Shown here: positions 1 to 11,600 of the stretch, piece after piece
Numbering within the stretch: the stretch's first letter is position 1
Layout: each line of letters starts with the position of its first letter
Assembly (NCBI GenBank): GCA_017311185.1
Contig: JAESUZ010000432.1
Span: forward strand, 310,001 to 374,000
Direction of reading: 5' to 3'
Length of the DNA stretch: 64,000 bases
DNA from: Proteles cristata cristata
Taxonomy: Eukaryota > Chordata > Mammalia > Carnivora > Hyaenidae
The notes under the pieces: generated by a model
What the model was told of the DNA's origin: nothing
What the model saw: the letters and a program-made list of their open reading frames with translations, nothing else
The model's database searches: none
Position numbers and translations under genes: made by a program

Positions 1-266
1 TTAATTGATTGATAAAATATTAATTAAAAATGCTTTTGGCTTTGAAATTTATAGTTCAAACAAAAGAATATGGTATTTGTTTTATTTTATTTTTTTTCAT
101 TACATGAATAAACAGAGAAATAGCTAAAGACAGTTTCTTTACTCTCATACAGATAGTCCTTAATTGCTAAGAAAATAACTGATGAGTTTAGCTTATCTAA
201 TAGCATAAAACTTTGTAGGTCAGAGTTATAAGTGTGGATTTTATTCTGGTGAGAATGCTGGTAAAT
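1..266. other. Unannotated AT-rich sequence
   Basis: No reading frame of note and no repeat I recognise. The last 14 bases (253-266, GAATGCTGGTAAAT) are the left target-site duplication of the adjacent SINE. Confidence 0.6.
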
Positions 267-496
267 ATTTTTTAAATTTTTTTAAATATTTTTATTTATT
301 TCTAGGAGAGAGAGAGAGAGACAGTGTGAGCAGGGGACGGTCAGAGAGAGAGGGAGACACAGACTCTGAAACAGACTCCAGGCTCTGAGCTGGCAGTCAG
401 CACAGAGCCCGACACGGGGCTTGAACCCACGAACCGCGAGATCATGATCTAAGCAAAAGTCGGATGCTTAACCGACTAAGCCACCCAGGCGCCCCT
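267..496 (-). mobile_element. Felid tRNA-Lys-type SINE, young subfamily, antisense
   Basis: The head (reverse complement of GGGGCGCCTGGGTGGC) ends at 496 and the AT-rich tail lies at the left. A perfect 14-base target-site duplication, GAATGCTGGTAAAT, occurs at 253-266 and 497-510. The copy has the diagnostic CTGACTGCCAGCTC middle and the CTCCTAGAAATAA end seen in six other copies here. This defines a younger subfamily than copies with CTGACAGCTC. Confidence 0.96.
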
Positions 497-510
497 GAAT
501 GCTGGTAAAT

Positions 511-1883
511 TTTAAACAGAGAAAACAAATTTTCTGAATTATGTACTTAAAAGATCACTCTATAGAGATAAGTAAAGGGAAAGGCTGGTATGAATCATGG
601 AGTATTGTAGTGGAGCTGGGCTATCAACAGGAACTGCTTAGCTTAATACAAGTACCAATGGACATATATATGTATACATATTATATGCTATCCTCTATAT
701 TACATAAGTATATGCAATACAATATTATATAAGTTTTAATAATATATAACATATTGTATATATAGTAGAGATGTGTTTATGCACAGTTAGTATACATACA
801 TGTATGTATGTCATAGATCTGTCCACTAAAAGGGCCTAGAAGCAGCAACAGCTCACAGAGAACACCAAATAATGTTAACATTCACCACTCAAAGAAGTGG
901 GACACCTTTGAAGTATGGCCTACATGTAGTGATTTACTTCCAAAAAGTACCTATATGGAAGTGGGAATTCACTTTACAGTGGGGAATCCTGGTGAACATG
1001 ACCTGAGTCAGGGTATCAGGGTCAATACCATTAATGATAATTCATGCTGATAGTATGTACCCTTGATATGATATGTTGAGAAATACACTTACCTTTGCCA
1101 TCTTCCTTCCCAAAATGAGAAAAACACCAGACAAACCCAAGCCCAAACACCCATGAAACTGGTAAAAGAAAAACAAAGTACAGAGTCAAGTTTCTCTGTA
1201 CACATTTTTAATTTCTGCTCATCTTTTCTAAACCTACTTCTCATTTTCTCAAACCTACTTCTCATATGGTATGACTTCATACCATACAGTTCATATATAA
1301 ACCGTATTACTACTCTGCCTCCACTTTTGTTTCTCCAAAGCTAATTTTACTCCCATTTCTTTTCTACCCAAGTCTGATCTGGTCCATCTGCAATTCCCCA
1401 ACACTTCATCTCAACAGCTGTTCTTGCTTTTGACCCTGTTTAGCACTGAATTATTGCATTATTCCTCAGACATATCAAAAAGTGTGTGCTATTATTTAAC
1501 TCATATATTTGTGACATATGGTTATCCAACTATATAATGAGCCTTTTAGTAGGTGGGAATGGGAATTATATTTCAGTGTTTAGTATTTAATATTCAGTTT
1601 AGTATTTATAGTTCTCAAACACAGTATAAGCTTAAAGAATAACAAATGCTATAACTTCTTGAGAGGGTTCACCAAGTTGTTATTAATTTCTAATCATTTA
1701 TGTTACATCAAAATGGGGAAATATTACAGACAATAGTACATCCTCTTTGTTTCATAAAATGCAAGGCTAATGAGGCCAAACATTCCAAATCTGTAAGTGT
1801 AATATCAATATTTGATACATTTAAATTAATTTGTGTCCAAAAAGCTTGATAAAGCATAAACTATGTATTAAAAATTAAATCCT
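511..1883. other. Unannotated sequence without recognised gene or repeat
   Basis: This stretch is AT-rich, with a TA-rich low-complexity patch near 660-800. Short frames at 541-732 and on both strands near 1089-1344 have no recognisable domain and the length expected by chance. I see no splice-supported exon. Bases 1871-1883 are the left target-site duplication of the next SINE. Confidence 0.55.
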
Positions 1884-2103
1884 GGGGCGCCTGGGTGGCT
1901 CAGTCAGTTGAGCGTCTGACCTCAGCTCAGGTCATGATCTCACGGTTCATGGGTTCAAGCCCCGCTCGGGCTCTGTGCTGACAGATAGCTCAGCACCTGG
2001 AGCTTGCTTCGGATTCCGTGTCTCCCTCTCTCTCTGACCCTCCCCTGCTCACGCTGTGTGTGTACCTCTCTCTCTAAGAAATAAATAAAACATTAAAAAA
2101 ATT
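1884..2103 (+). mobile_element. Felid tRNA-Lys-type SINE
   Basis: A complete copy starting GGGGCGCCTGGGTGGCTCAG, with B-box-like GGTTCAAGCCCC, a CT-rich middle and an AAATAAATAAAACATTAAAA tail. A perfect 13-base duplication, AAAATTAAATCCT, flanks it at 1871-1883 and 2104-2116. It carries the older CTGACAGATAGCTC middle. Confidence 0.96.
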
Positions 2104-2116
2104 AAAATTAAATCCT

Positions 2117-3094
2117 ACTATAAATCTTATATTATTGATTTATGTTTCAAAAACTCCTACCAAACTTTTTACTCGAACTGCTAGGTCCCAAGAGAACCTT
2201 TGTTTTGAAGTATTGTGAAGTTGCATTTTCCCAAGATGCGATAATACAATACATATTTCATTTTTTCTATGAAAGATCACTCTGTTGGCAAAGTTGCCAT
2301 CTAGAATACTGATTTCCTTTCTACACAGAACATTCATGTTATCACTTCATTCAAGGCACTGCAATCCTAAACAATGATCTCTTTGTACTGAAGATAACCA
2401 CTTTCAGTGACAATGATCAAGGGGATGTTGGTCCAATCAGTTACATTTTTAGAAAGGGAAGTACTATTTTGGTTGACCCAAACATATTATCCAAATTGGA
2501 TAATTCCTGTTGAACATGAGACACAACAATTTTGTTTAAAAGTGAAATAGTTCTAGTTCAAGTCAGTCTCTACTCAGTGGTTTGTAACCACACTTTCTTC
2601 CCTGAATATTTTCTTTGACATGTCTACTTTGTGTTCTTTCTGTATACTTGTTTGCAATTTGTGTCATCTTGTTTCATTACAATTTTACTAACTCTTGTTA
2701 AAATCCTTACTATGCCAGTCTAAACTTTAAAAAATGAGTCAAATTGGACATCTTGGAGAGCATTAGTGTAATAGCTTCTCTGTGACGTTGACAATATATA
2801 TTAGTGTTTTGCATATGGATAAATTACAAATAAGCAAAAACACAATAATCCAAAGTTAATCAATTAATAAATATGTGGCCTATATTCAAATTTATGTCAG
2901 CCAGTTTCCTAATCCCGTATGTTTTCTATTGTATACCAGACAGTAAAATTAATAAGTTGTATATTTTACATTTTCACATACAAATACAATTCCTCTTTAT
3001 ATCTGAAATTAAATCATTGACTTGAAAAATTCACTAATATGATTCTAATTTACTTTAAATTGAACATTGTCTAGAAGGGTAAAGAAGAAGGGAA
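2117..3094. other. Unannotated sequence without recognised gene or repeat
   Basis: AT-rich, with no convincing coding frame. The antisense frame at 2140-2337 has no recognisable motif. I recognise no interspersed repeat, though very old fragments could be present. Confidence 0.5.
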
Positions 3095-3270
3095 ATGATG
3101 TTTAGGGAATGTCTGCTGTATGGCAGCAAAGAAGCTAGAAACTTCACACATGTAAATCATTTCTAATTGTAGCTTCCATCTGGTAATTTGCAGACAATAT
3201 TAATCTCCGTGGTAATTAGAATTGCATAGTAAGTTGTGTGAGTTTGGAGAAGGCAATCCAGTCTATATTA
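3095..3270 (-). mobile_element. Probable MIR remnant, antisense
   Basis: The order of degraded motifs fits an antisense MIR: a 'tgctgtatggcagc' end, then 'cttcacacatgtaaatcatttct', then 'ggtaatttgcagac', then 'agaattgcatagtaagt'. Divergence is high, so the edges are approximate. Confidence 0.45.
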
Positions 3271-3499
3271 GTGATACCATTTACATATATAACTTCTCAA
3301 ATTAAATTAAAGACAATAAGATGGTTTGACAAAAATAGTTGAATTTGATGCATAATAATTTATTTCAATGATCTATCCAATAATTTATAATTTCTACCCT
3401 ATAGAGCATCTTCAGGTCATTAGTAGAATTCTGAGTTTTTATTCTCATTATGAATATTGTGGGCTTTTATATTACTAGATAAGAGGTATTTTCAAAGTT

Positions 3500-3590
3500 C
3501 CGGGAATTCAAGAGTGAAGAAACCAGACAATGGCCCTGCTGTCTTGTGGGCTTACTTTCTCATGGGGTCAACAGGTAACAAAGGTAAAGA
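3500..3590 (-). mobile_element. Possible short L2 remnant, antisense
   Basis: The run 'agacaatggccctgctgtct' followed by 'gggcttactttctcatgggg' resembles the antisense L2 3' region (consensus-like 'ccctgccctcatggagctta'). It is very short and could be chance. Confidence 0.35.
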
Positions 3591-3676
3591 TGAAAGAAGA
3601 TATATACATATATATACACACACACACATCTAATACACAATGGAAATTATTCATCCATTAAAAATAATGATATTTT

Positions 3677-3883
3677 GGGGGAACTTGGGGGTTCGGTTGA
3701 TTAAGAATCTGACTCTTGATTTTGGCTTATAAGGGTATGATCTCACAGATGGTGAGATTGAGCCCTGCATCAGGCTCTGTGCCAACAGCTATGAGCCTGC
3801 CTGGGATTCTCTCTCTCTCTCTCTCTCTCTCTCCCTATCTCTGTCTTCTCTTTCTCAAAATAAAATAAATAAATAAATTTAAA
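3677..3883 (+). mobile_element. Old divergent felid-type SINE inside the L1
   Basis: The head is degraded (GGGGGAACTTGGGGGTTCGG), followed by the B-box area, a long (CT)n run and an AAATAAATAAAT tail. An imperfect duplication (AATGATATTTT at 3666-3676, AATTATATTTT at 3884-3894) flanks it. Confidence 0.85.
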
Positions 3884-4010
3884 AATTATATTTTGCTAAT
3901 TGCAATTACATGCGTGGAACTAGAGTGCATTATGCTAAGTGAAATAAGTCAGAGAAAGACAAATACTATATGATTTCACTCATGTATGTGGAATTTAAGA
4001 AATAAAACAG

Positions 4011-4238
4011 GGGCGCCTGGGTGGCTCAGTCAGTTAAGCGTCCGATCTTGGCTCAGGTCATGATCTCACGGTTTGTGGGTTCCAGCCCCGTGTCGAGCTC
4101 TGTGCTGACAGCTAGCTTAGAGACTCGAGCCTGTTTCAGATTCTGTATCTCCCTCTCTCTCTGACCCTCTGCTGTTCATGCTCTCTCTCTCTCTCAGAAA
4201 TAAATTTAAAAAAAAAAAAACATTAATAAAAAAAAAAA
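4011..4238 (+). mobile_element. Felid tRNA-Lys-type SINE inside the L1
   Basis: A good head, GGGCGCCTGGGTGGCTCAGT, with CT-rich middle and a long A-rich tail containing two A runs. It splits the L1 3' UTR between 'gaaataaaacag' and 'atgaacatagg', which are contiguous in related L1s. Confidence 0.93.
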
Positions 4239-4540
4239 GATGAACATAGGGGAAGGAGGGGGAAATAAAAAGAGGGAGGAAAACCATAAGAAACGTTTAA
4301 TAATACAGAACAAACAGGGTTGATGGAGGAAGGTGGGTGGAGACATGGGTTAAATGGATGATGGGTATTAAGGAGGGCACTTGCTGTGATGAGCACTGGG
4401 TGTTGTATGTAAGTGATGAATCACTGAATTCTACTCTTGAAACCATTATTGTATTTTATTTTAGCTAACTAGAATCTAAATAAATATTCGAAGAAAAATG
4501 TAGTTAGGTGATATTAAGTGCCATTTAAAAAAGCCTTTAT

Positions 4541-4762
4541 GGAGCTCCTGGGTGACTCAGTCGGTTGAGTGACCAACTCTTGATTTTGGTTCAGGTCATG
4601 ATCCCAGATTCATGGGATGCAGCCCCACTTTGGGCTCCATGCTAAAAGTGAAGCCTGCTTAAGATTCTTTCTCTAACACACCCCTCCAAACATCTTCCTG
4701 CTCATGCTCTCTCTCTCTCTCTAAAACAAAAATAAACAAAACACAGAAACAAACAAAAACCC
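4541..4762 (+). mobile_element. Old felid/carnivore SINE
   Basis: Divergent head (GGAGCTCCTGGGTGACTCAG), then 'caactcttgattttggttcagg', a shortened middle with 'cctgcttaagattctttctc', and a degraded A-rich tail. This is the older carnivore type. The duplications are no longer clear. Confidence 0.85.
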
Positions 4763-6099
4763 TACCTTTGTTTGCGTAAACTTTTTCCTTATCCAGCATT
4801 CTATTAGAGTGGAAGTGAAATTTTGGACCTTTATTTCTCTATTTTTATTCACACAGGCTCCATGGATTGCATGTTTACAAAGCTGAGAACAATGATGATC
4901 AGGAACTTATAGAAACTTTCATGAAGCTCATCATAGAGGATATGTGGTGTTCTTAATAACTACCCATTATTCTACTTGTCTTTTTAACTGTGATTTCTTC
5001 CTCTCATGCCAGTAGACTCTTTTTATTTATTTATATACAAGTAGCAATTTCTATCAAACCCATTTTTCACCTGTTAATGGTGGGCTGAAGAGCTAGGGTA
5101 AATGAGGCTTAAATAATATGTCTTTAACTTAAATTCTTTGATGAAACTGGGAGAAGAGAAACTAAGCAACTTAAGTGTTCATTTTTTAGGAATGTGAAGA
5201 TATTCTGTACATAATACTTATTTGCTCACATCTGCCTTAATGACTCATCTTAATTTAATTTTGTTGATGTTCTAGTGGGTCAAATTTTTTTTAAAACATA
5301 GTTTGATATTGATACAGATGGATCATGAAAAGAATAAAAAGAACATGTAAATCTCTGCATTATGAATTTAACTTATATTCTAAGTTTTCCACACACACAA
5401 AAATCCCGTGATCAAATAGCCAACCAGATATGAAGCATTTGAAGATGATGCCATTTTCCTAGAAACTGCTTTCCTGCATCCCCGTGAGAACATCTAACCA
5501 TTGTACTTATTGCAGTCAATTCTTTGGAGATTGAATAGTGTCTCCTAATTTACTTTTGCAATCATTATTACCATCCAAATACTCTCAAAAAGGTATGAAA
5601 AAGGAGGGAAAAAGTAAATTAATAATCAATATGAAATATATGTATTTGAAATGTCTTCTCTTATATCCCAAAACAAACTTAGATATAAATAAATTATACC
5701 TAATGATCTAAGCCTACACTTTCACTGATTAGATATGTTTTAACTTCTCTTCTAACAACTATTTGTCTAGCACAGTTGGAGGAAGTCACATTAATGGGTG
5801 CAGGAGAGTCACTGATCATAGACTTTTCTATTGGTAATTCCTATTACACAAGGCAATTTGCCTTAATACAATTACACAATTTCTCTTCATTTAACTAAAC
5901 AAATTCTTTCTTTCTAGCTGCATAATGGGGGATAACGTCCTCAGAACTATGGAAACAAGAGATTTGTTCCATGCCAATTTCTTTGTGGTAGGAAGACAGA
6001 TTCTCTTACATCAACATAAACCTGTGGGGTAGTTCCTTCCACTAGACTGTCAACAAAGAAATATATCATATACCTACAGCAAAAGTAAAAACTATAAGT
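4763..6099. other. Unannotated sequence
   Basis: About 1.3 kb of AT-rich DNA. I see no coding frame above 60 codons, no RNA gene and no repeat I can name. Confidence 0.5.
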
Positions 6100-7078
6100 C
6101 TCTAGAATAAACAAAAGAATATACCTTCTTTACCTTGGAATAGGCAAAGACTTCTTAAACAAGATCCAAAAGGCATTAACAATAAAAGAAAAGATTAATG
6201 ACATGACCTTATTAAAATAATGAACTCAACACATCAATAAGACTCCATTAAGAGAATGAGTAGAAAAAGCAGACTGGAGGAAATGGTTTTAATACATCTT
6301 CAATAGAAGATTCATATCCAGGATGTATAAGAACTTCTGAAATCAATCACAAAAATACAGAAAATGAGGAAATAAAAATTAAAATGAGGAGGAAATGTCT
6401 CTATAAAGATAGCAGAGTGGCTAAGACAAAAATGAGAGATAATACCAAGTGTAACAAGGATGTGGAGCGATTGGCATTCTAATAGGTTTCTTGGCAGGAG
6501 TGTGAATTGGTCATCGACATTTTGGCATCTATAGTTTGGCAGTATCTACTAGAGCGATTCATATGTACCTGCTAGGACCCAGCACTTCCACACTTCTGGC
6601 AATGAGTGCTTATGTCCATCAAATGATAACACAAAAGAGATTTCATACTGATGTAACTCACAATTGCCAAAAATTGGAAACAGTTTTTATGTCTCTAAAC
6701 ACCAAAATGAATAAATATATTGGTGTATATTCATCAAGTCCATTCTACAAAAAAGTAAATAAATAATAGAATTACTACTACAAGTGAGAATAGAAATGAA
6801 TTTTATATCACAAAAACATATCTAAAATAATTTCATTCATTTGAAGCATGAAATCAGGCATAACTAGTCTGTGGTAATAATGGTCTACATACTGTTAGAA
6901 GTTAACTCAGGGCATCACGAGGGCAGCTTCTAATGATTGGTAGCATTCTATATATCTTAATCTGTTTGCTGGCTCCGTGGGTGTTTACATAGGCAAGAAT
7001 TTATAGAAATATGCACTATGGATTTTTGTGCTTTACTGTATATAAGTTTTATCTCAACACAAAATAAAAGAAAAATTT
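6100..7078 (+). mobile_element. Ancient L1 (L1M-type) ORF2 end and 3' UTR
   Basis: The line of degraded L1 ORF2 words includes 'aacaaggatgtggagcgattgg', 'ggcaggagtgtgaattggtc' and 'cccagcacttccacacttctgg'. It is followed by a typical old L1 3' end, 'gtgctttactgtatataagt', with an A-rich finish. The frame at 6536-6766 is a relic piece, not a gene. The 5' edge is approximate. Confidence 0.75.
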
Positions 7079-8466
7079 CTAAGAGGCAGAAGTCTTACAG
7101 AATTTAGTATTTAAAAGATGGACAAGTTTTTAATGACAATAAAATTAAGGTATTGTATTACGTGTGCCTTATTGAAACAATAAATTAATAGTCTTAAATT
7201 TGCAGATGCTAACAATGAACAAATACACTGAGTCATCTTATTTGCCTAAAGAAAGCAACAGACTTCTTTAGAGAAAATGACCTTTAATTCACATGCAAAA
7301 ACTGCTCATAAATATGCAAATATTATCCTTATTTTTGTTCCAGTTCAACATTTTATACAGAGATAAATAAGTGGCACTTGTTCAAAATATCCTTCCTGAA
7401 CTGATTTTTTAAATCAAAGAAATGAATATTTACTAATTTATTAAGTATTTGCTTTGAATCAGCAGGACTATGCAGACATAATCCCATCCATAATAAAATA
7501 GTATGGACACATACCTGACATTGACTCAAATTTGATACAAAAATTTTAATCTTACTTGTTTACTCATGATCCTTGTTCTAGTAGTTATTTCAGTAGGCCA
7601 GTATTTCCACACAAAAGAGGCAGGCATTAAACCATATGGTAGTGACAATGAGTAATACTGCAGTTGTTATCAACCTTCAAATGACTTCTTTGATGAACAT
7701 CAAAGTTTGAAAACCTTTTTACAGTCATATATTGATGCAAGATCATTCTAAAATAAATCTACTCATATTTGATTAAATTACACCAAATGGCATATTTGTA
7801 TATCTTTCTCTTATGATAATAATGTGCTTGGAGATTTTAACTGAACTGTAAAATATGACAGAAAATATATCTTCATCCAATAGTAAAGAAAATAAAGAAA
7901 ACTTTGTTATCTTGCTTTTATGACAGTAGAATCTACTTATATTTTTTAAAATTGTGTATTCCAAACCACATAGAAAAAAATCTGTGTTGTTCATGTTTGT
8001 TTGTTTGTTTGTTTGTTTGTTTTTTAAATAAGCTATATCCCTTGATTGAGGAATGTGGTTCACCAGGGTGGCCTCATAGAAAATATTCCAGAAAATAAAC
8101 TCCAACTTCTTTCCTCCCTCATATTCTACCTGTGGCCAAATTCAGCCATATAGTATAAGGCAAAAACCCACTGACATCATCCATATGGCTCAGCCTCTCA
8201 GGATAGGGGGCAAGGTGAAGAAGAGCAAGGAACAGATCTCATAACATGAATACCCAGCACACCGCTGCTCTCCCACAATTCCGTTTCAAGATTTTGAGCT
8301 AGTATTTTCCAAAGCACGTCTAGATCATCTTTATCGAGGGTATGACTTTTTATTGCAGTCTTCTGGTTTTTTATTTCCATAAGACAATACTATGATTAAT
8401 TATTCAAGAGAATGTCGCCAAATAAATCAAGAAGCATATGATAAAATCTTAACAAGTAGAGACATT
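7079..8466. other. Unannotated sequence with a short TTTG repeat
   Basis: AT-rich, with a (TTTG)n tract at 7994-8026. A 110-codon antisense frame at 7773-8105 spans that tract. It has no domain, has low complexity and looks like chance. No other feature is recognised. Confidence 0.5.
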
Positions 8467-8602
8467 AAGGTGGGTTAAGAGCTTAGATTTTGAACTCATA
8501 CCTGAGTTCTAATCTGTGCCCATTGTCCTTATATCTAAAGTTCCAGTGCTTATCTTTATCTCATTAGAAGATTTGAGGGTTAGGTAAGTTATTGTGTGTA
8601 AA
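8467..8602 (+). mobile_element. MIR SINE remnant
   Basis: It starts 'ggtgggttaagagcttagat' and continues through 'cctgagttctaatctgtgcc' to a degraded 'ggttaggtaagttattgtgtg'. The order matches the sense MIR core. It stops exactly where the antisense L1 begins, so the L1 insertion or a deletion cut it. Confidence 0.7.
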
Positions 8603-11600
8603 GGATGATGTTAGCTATGGGTCTCTTGTATATGGCCTTTATGATATTGAGGTATATGCCCTCTGTCCATACTTTGTTGAGGATTTTTTTTTATCAAGAA
8701 AAGATGCTATATTTTGCTAAAGTTTTTTTGCATCTATTGACAGGATCATCTGATCTTATCCTTTCTTTTACTAATGTGGTATATCATGTTGATTGATTTG
8801 TGAATATTGAACCAATTTACAATCCAGGAATATATCCCACTTGATCTTGGTGAATAAATCTTTTAATGTACTAGTATATTGTAGAGAATTGTTCCAACCA
8901 TGTTCATCAGGGACATTGGTCTGTAATTCTCCTTTTTTAAAAAAAGTTTATTTATTTATTTTGAGAGAGACAGAGACAATGCAAGTGGGGGAGGCGCAGA
9001 AACAAAGGGAGTGAGAGAATCCCAAGCAGGCTGTGCACTCTCAGTGCAGAGCCTGATGCGGGGCTAAAACCCATGAAGCCATGAGATCATGCCCTGCGTC
9101 AAAACCAAGATCAGACATTTAACTGACTGAGCCACGTAGGTACCTCTGTAATTCTTTTTTAATGGGATCTTTGTCCGGTTTTGGAATCAAGGTAATTCTG
9201 GTCTCATAGAATGAGTTTGGAAATTCTCTTTCAATTTCCAATTTTTGGAATAGTTTGAGAAGAATAGTATTAACTCTTCTTTAAACTTTAAACGTCTGGT
9301 AGAATTCCAATGGGAAGTCATCTGGCCCAAGAGTCATGTTTGTTGGGATACTTTTTCTGATTCAATTTCTTTTCTGATTATGGGTCTGTTCAAATTTTCT
9401 ATTTCTTCCTGTTTAAGTTTGGCAGTTTATATGTTTCTAGGAATTTATCCATTTATTCCAAATTGACCAATTTGTTGGCATATAATTTTTCATAATATTC
9501 TCTTACAAGTATTTGTATTTCTGTGGTGTTGGTTGTGTTCTCTCCTCTTTTATTTGTGATTTTATTTCTTTGGGTCTATTATCTTTTCTTTTCGGAATGT
9601 CTGACTAGGGGTTGATCAATTTTATTAATTCTTTTAAAGAATTAGCTCTTATGTTGATCTACTGTTTTTGTTTGTTTCTGTATCATTTATTCCTGCTCAA
9701 ATTTTTTATTATTTGCTTTCTTTTGCTGGATTTAGATTTTATTTGTTGTTCCTTTTCTAGTTCCTTTAGGTGTAAGGTTGTGTTATATATTTGAGACTTT
9801 TCTTGCTCCTTGAAGTAGATCTGTATTCTATACACTCTCTTCTTATGACTGCCTTTGCTGTATCCCAAGTTTCTGGACTGTCCATATTTTAATTTTCATT
9901 TGCTTCTATGTATTTTTTTACTTCTTCTTTAATTTTCTGATTAACTCTTTCATTCTTTAGCAGGATATTAATTTCCAAGTATTTGTAGTATTTTCAGATT
10001 TTTTCTTGTGGTTGACTTCAAGTATCATAGCATTGTAGTGTGAAAATATGCATGGCATAATCTCAATCTTTTGGTCCTTGCCTATGCCTAATTTGTGACT
10101 GAAAACATGATATATTTTGGAAAGTATTCCATTTGCACTTTAAAATAATGTGTATTGCACTGTTTGAGGATGAACTGTTCTGAATATATCTCTTAAGTAT
10201 ATCTGGTCCAGTGTGTCATTCAGAGCCATTGTTTCCTTATTGATTTCCTGCTTAGATGATCTATAAGAAGGGTGTTAAAATTCCCTACTATTATTATATT
10301 ATTATCAGTGAGTTTCTTTGTGCTTGTTATTATTTGATTTATATATTTGGATTCTTACAAGGTGAGGGCATAAATATTTACAATTGTTACATCTTCTTGT
10401 TGGATAGACCCCTTTATTATGATATAGTGCTCTCTTCATCTATTGTTACAGGCTATAGTTTAAAATCTAGTTTTCCTATATAAGTAGCTTTCTTTTGACA
10501 TCCATTAGCATGACAGATGGTTCTTCATCCTCTCACTTTCAATACAGAGGTGTCTTTAGATCTAAAATGAATGTCTTGTAGACAGCATAAATGGGTCTTA
10601 TTATTTTATACATTCTAATACCCTATATCTTTTGTTTGGAACATTTAGCCTGTTTACATTCAGAGTGATTATTGATAGATATGAATTTAGTGCCACTATA
10701 CTACCTGTAAAGTCATTGTTTCTAGATATTTTCTCTGTTCCTTTCCCACTTTCCAGTCTTTGTTACTTTTGGTCTTTCCCACTCAAAGAGTAATAAATCT
10801 TGCAAGCTTGGCTTAGTGATCATGAACTCCTTAATTTTTGTTGGTTTGGGAAACTCTATCTTTCATTCTATTCTGAATTATTCCATTGCTGGATAAGTAT
10901 CCTTCACTGCATATTTTTCCTATTCAGCACATTGAATATATCATGTCACTCCCCTCTGGCCTGCCAGGTTTGCATGCAGCAATCTGCTGCTAACCTTATT
11001 TGTCTAGGCTCATAGGTTAGGGATTTATTTTCCCTTGCTGCTTTCAAAATTCTTTCTTCATCTCTGTGTTTTGTAAATTTTACTATGGTATGTCTTGGTG
11101 CTGGCTGGCTTTTGTTGATTTGGATGGGAGTTCTCTGTGCCTCCTAGATTTGAATGTCTGTTTCCTTCTCCAGATTAGGGAAGTTTTCAGTTCTACTTTG
11201 CTTAAATAAGCCTTCTGCCTCCTTTTCCCTCTCTTCTTCTTTGGGGCTCCCAAGATAGGAATGTTAATATGCTTTATGGAGTTGCTGAGTTCTCTAAGTC
11301 TACATTCGTGATGCAATATGATTTTTCCTCCTCTTTTTAGCTTCATTATTTTCCATAATTTTATCTTCTATACCATTTATTCATTTCTCTGTTTCTTCCA
11401 TCCTTGTGGTCATAATATCTAGTTGGTTTTGCATCTCAGGTATAGCATTTTTTTTTTTAATTTCAGCCTGCCTACTTTTTAGGTCTTTTATCTCAGTGGT
11501 GAAGGACTCCCTGGTTTCTTTTATGTTTTTCTAAAGTCCAACTTACGATTGTTGTTTTAAGTTCTGGTTGAAGTATTACTTTTATTTGTTTTATTAGCTC

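Larger units (their letters stand above)
3592..4497 (+). mobile_element. Carnivore L1, 5'-truncated 3' end, split by two SINEs
   Basis: Three pieces (3592-3676, 3884-4010, 4239-4497) read as the last part of L1 ORF2 and the 3' UTR. Recognisable words are 'attatgctaagtgaaataagtc', 'ggagggcacttg' and 'gtgatgaatcac', ending in 'aatctaaataaatattcgaag'. SINEs at 3677-3883 and 4011-4238 interrupt it and so are younger. It has the older type of 3' UTR, also seen at 40,076-40,411 and 50,633-52,605, not the young type at 28,466-28,681. No coding capacity remains. Confidence 0.88.

Noticed and set aside
7773..8105. 110-codon antisense frame
   Set aside because: It crosses a (TTTG)n repeat and has no domain. 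Composition and length fit chance in AT-rich DNA.
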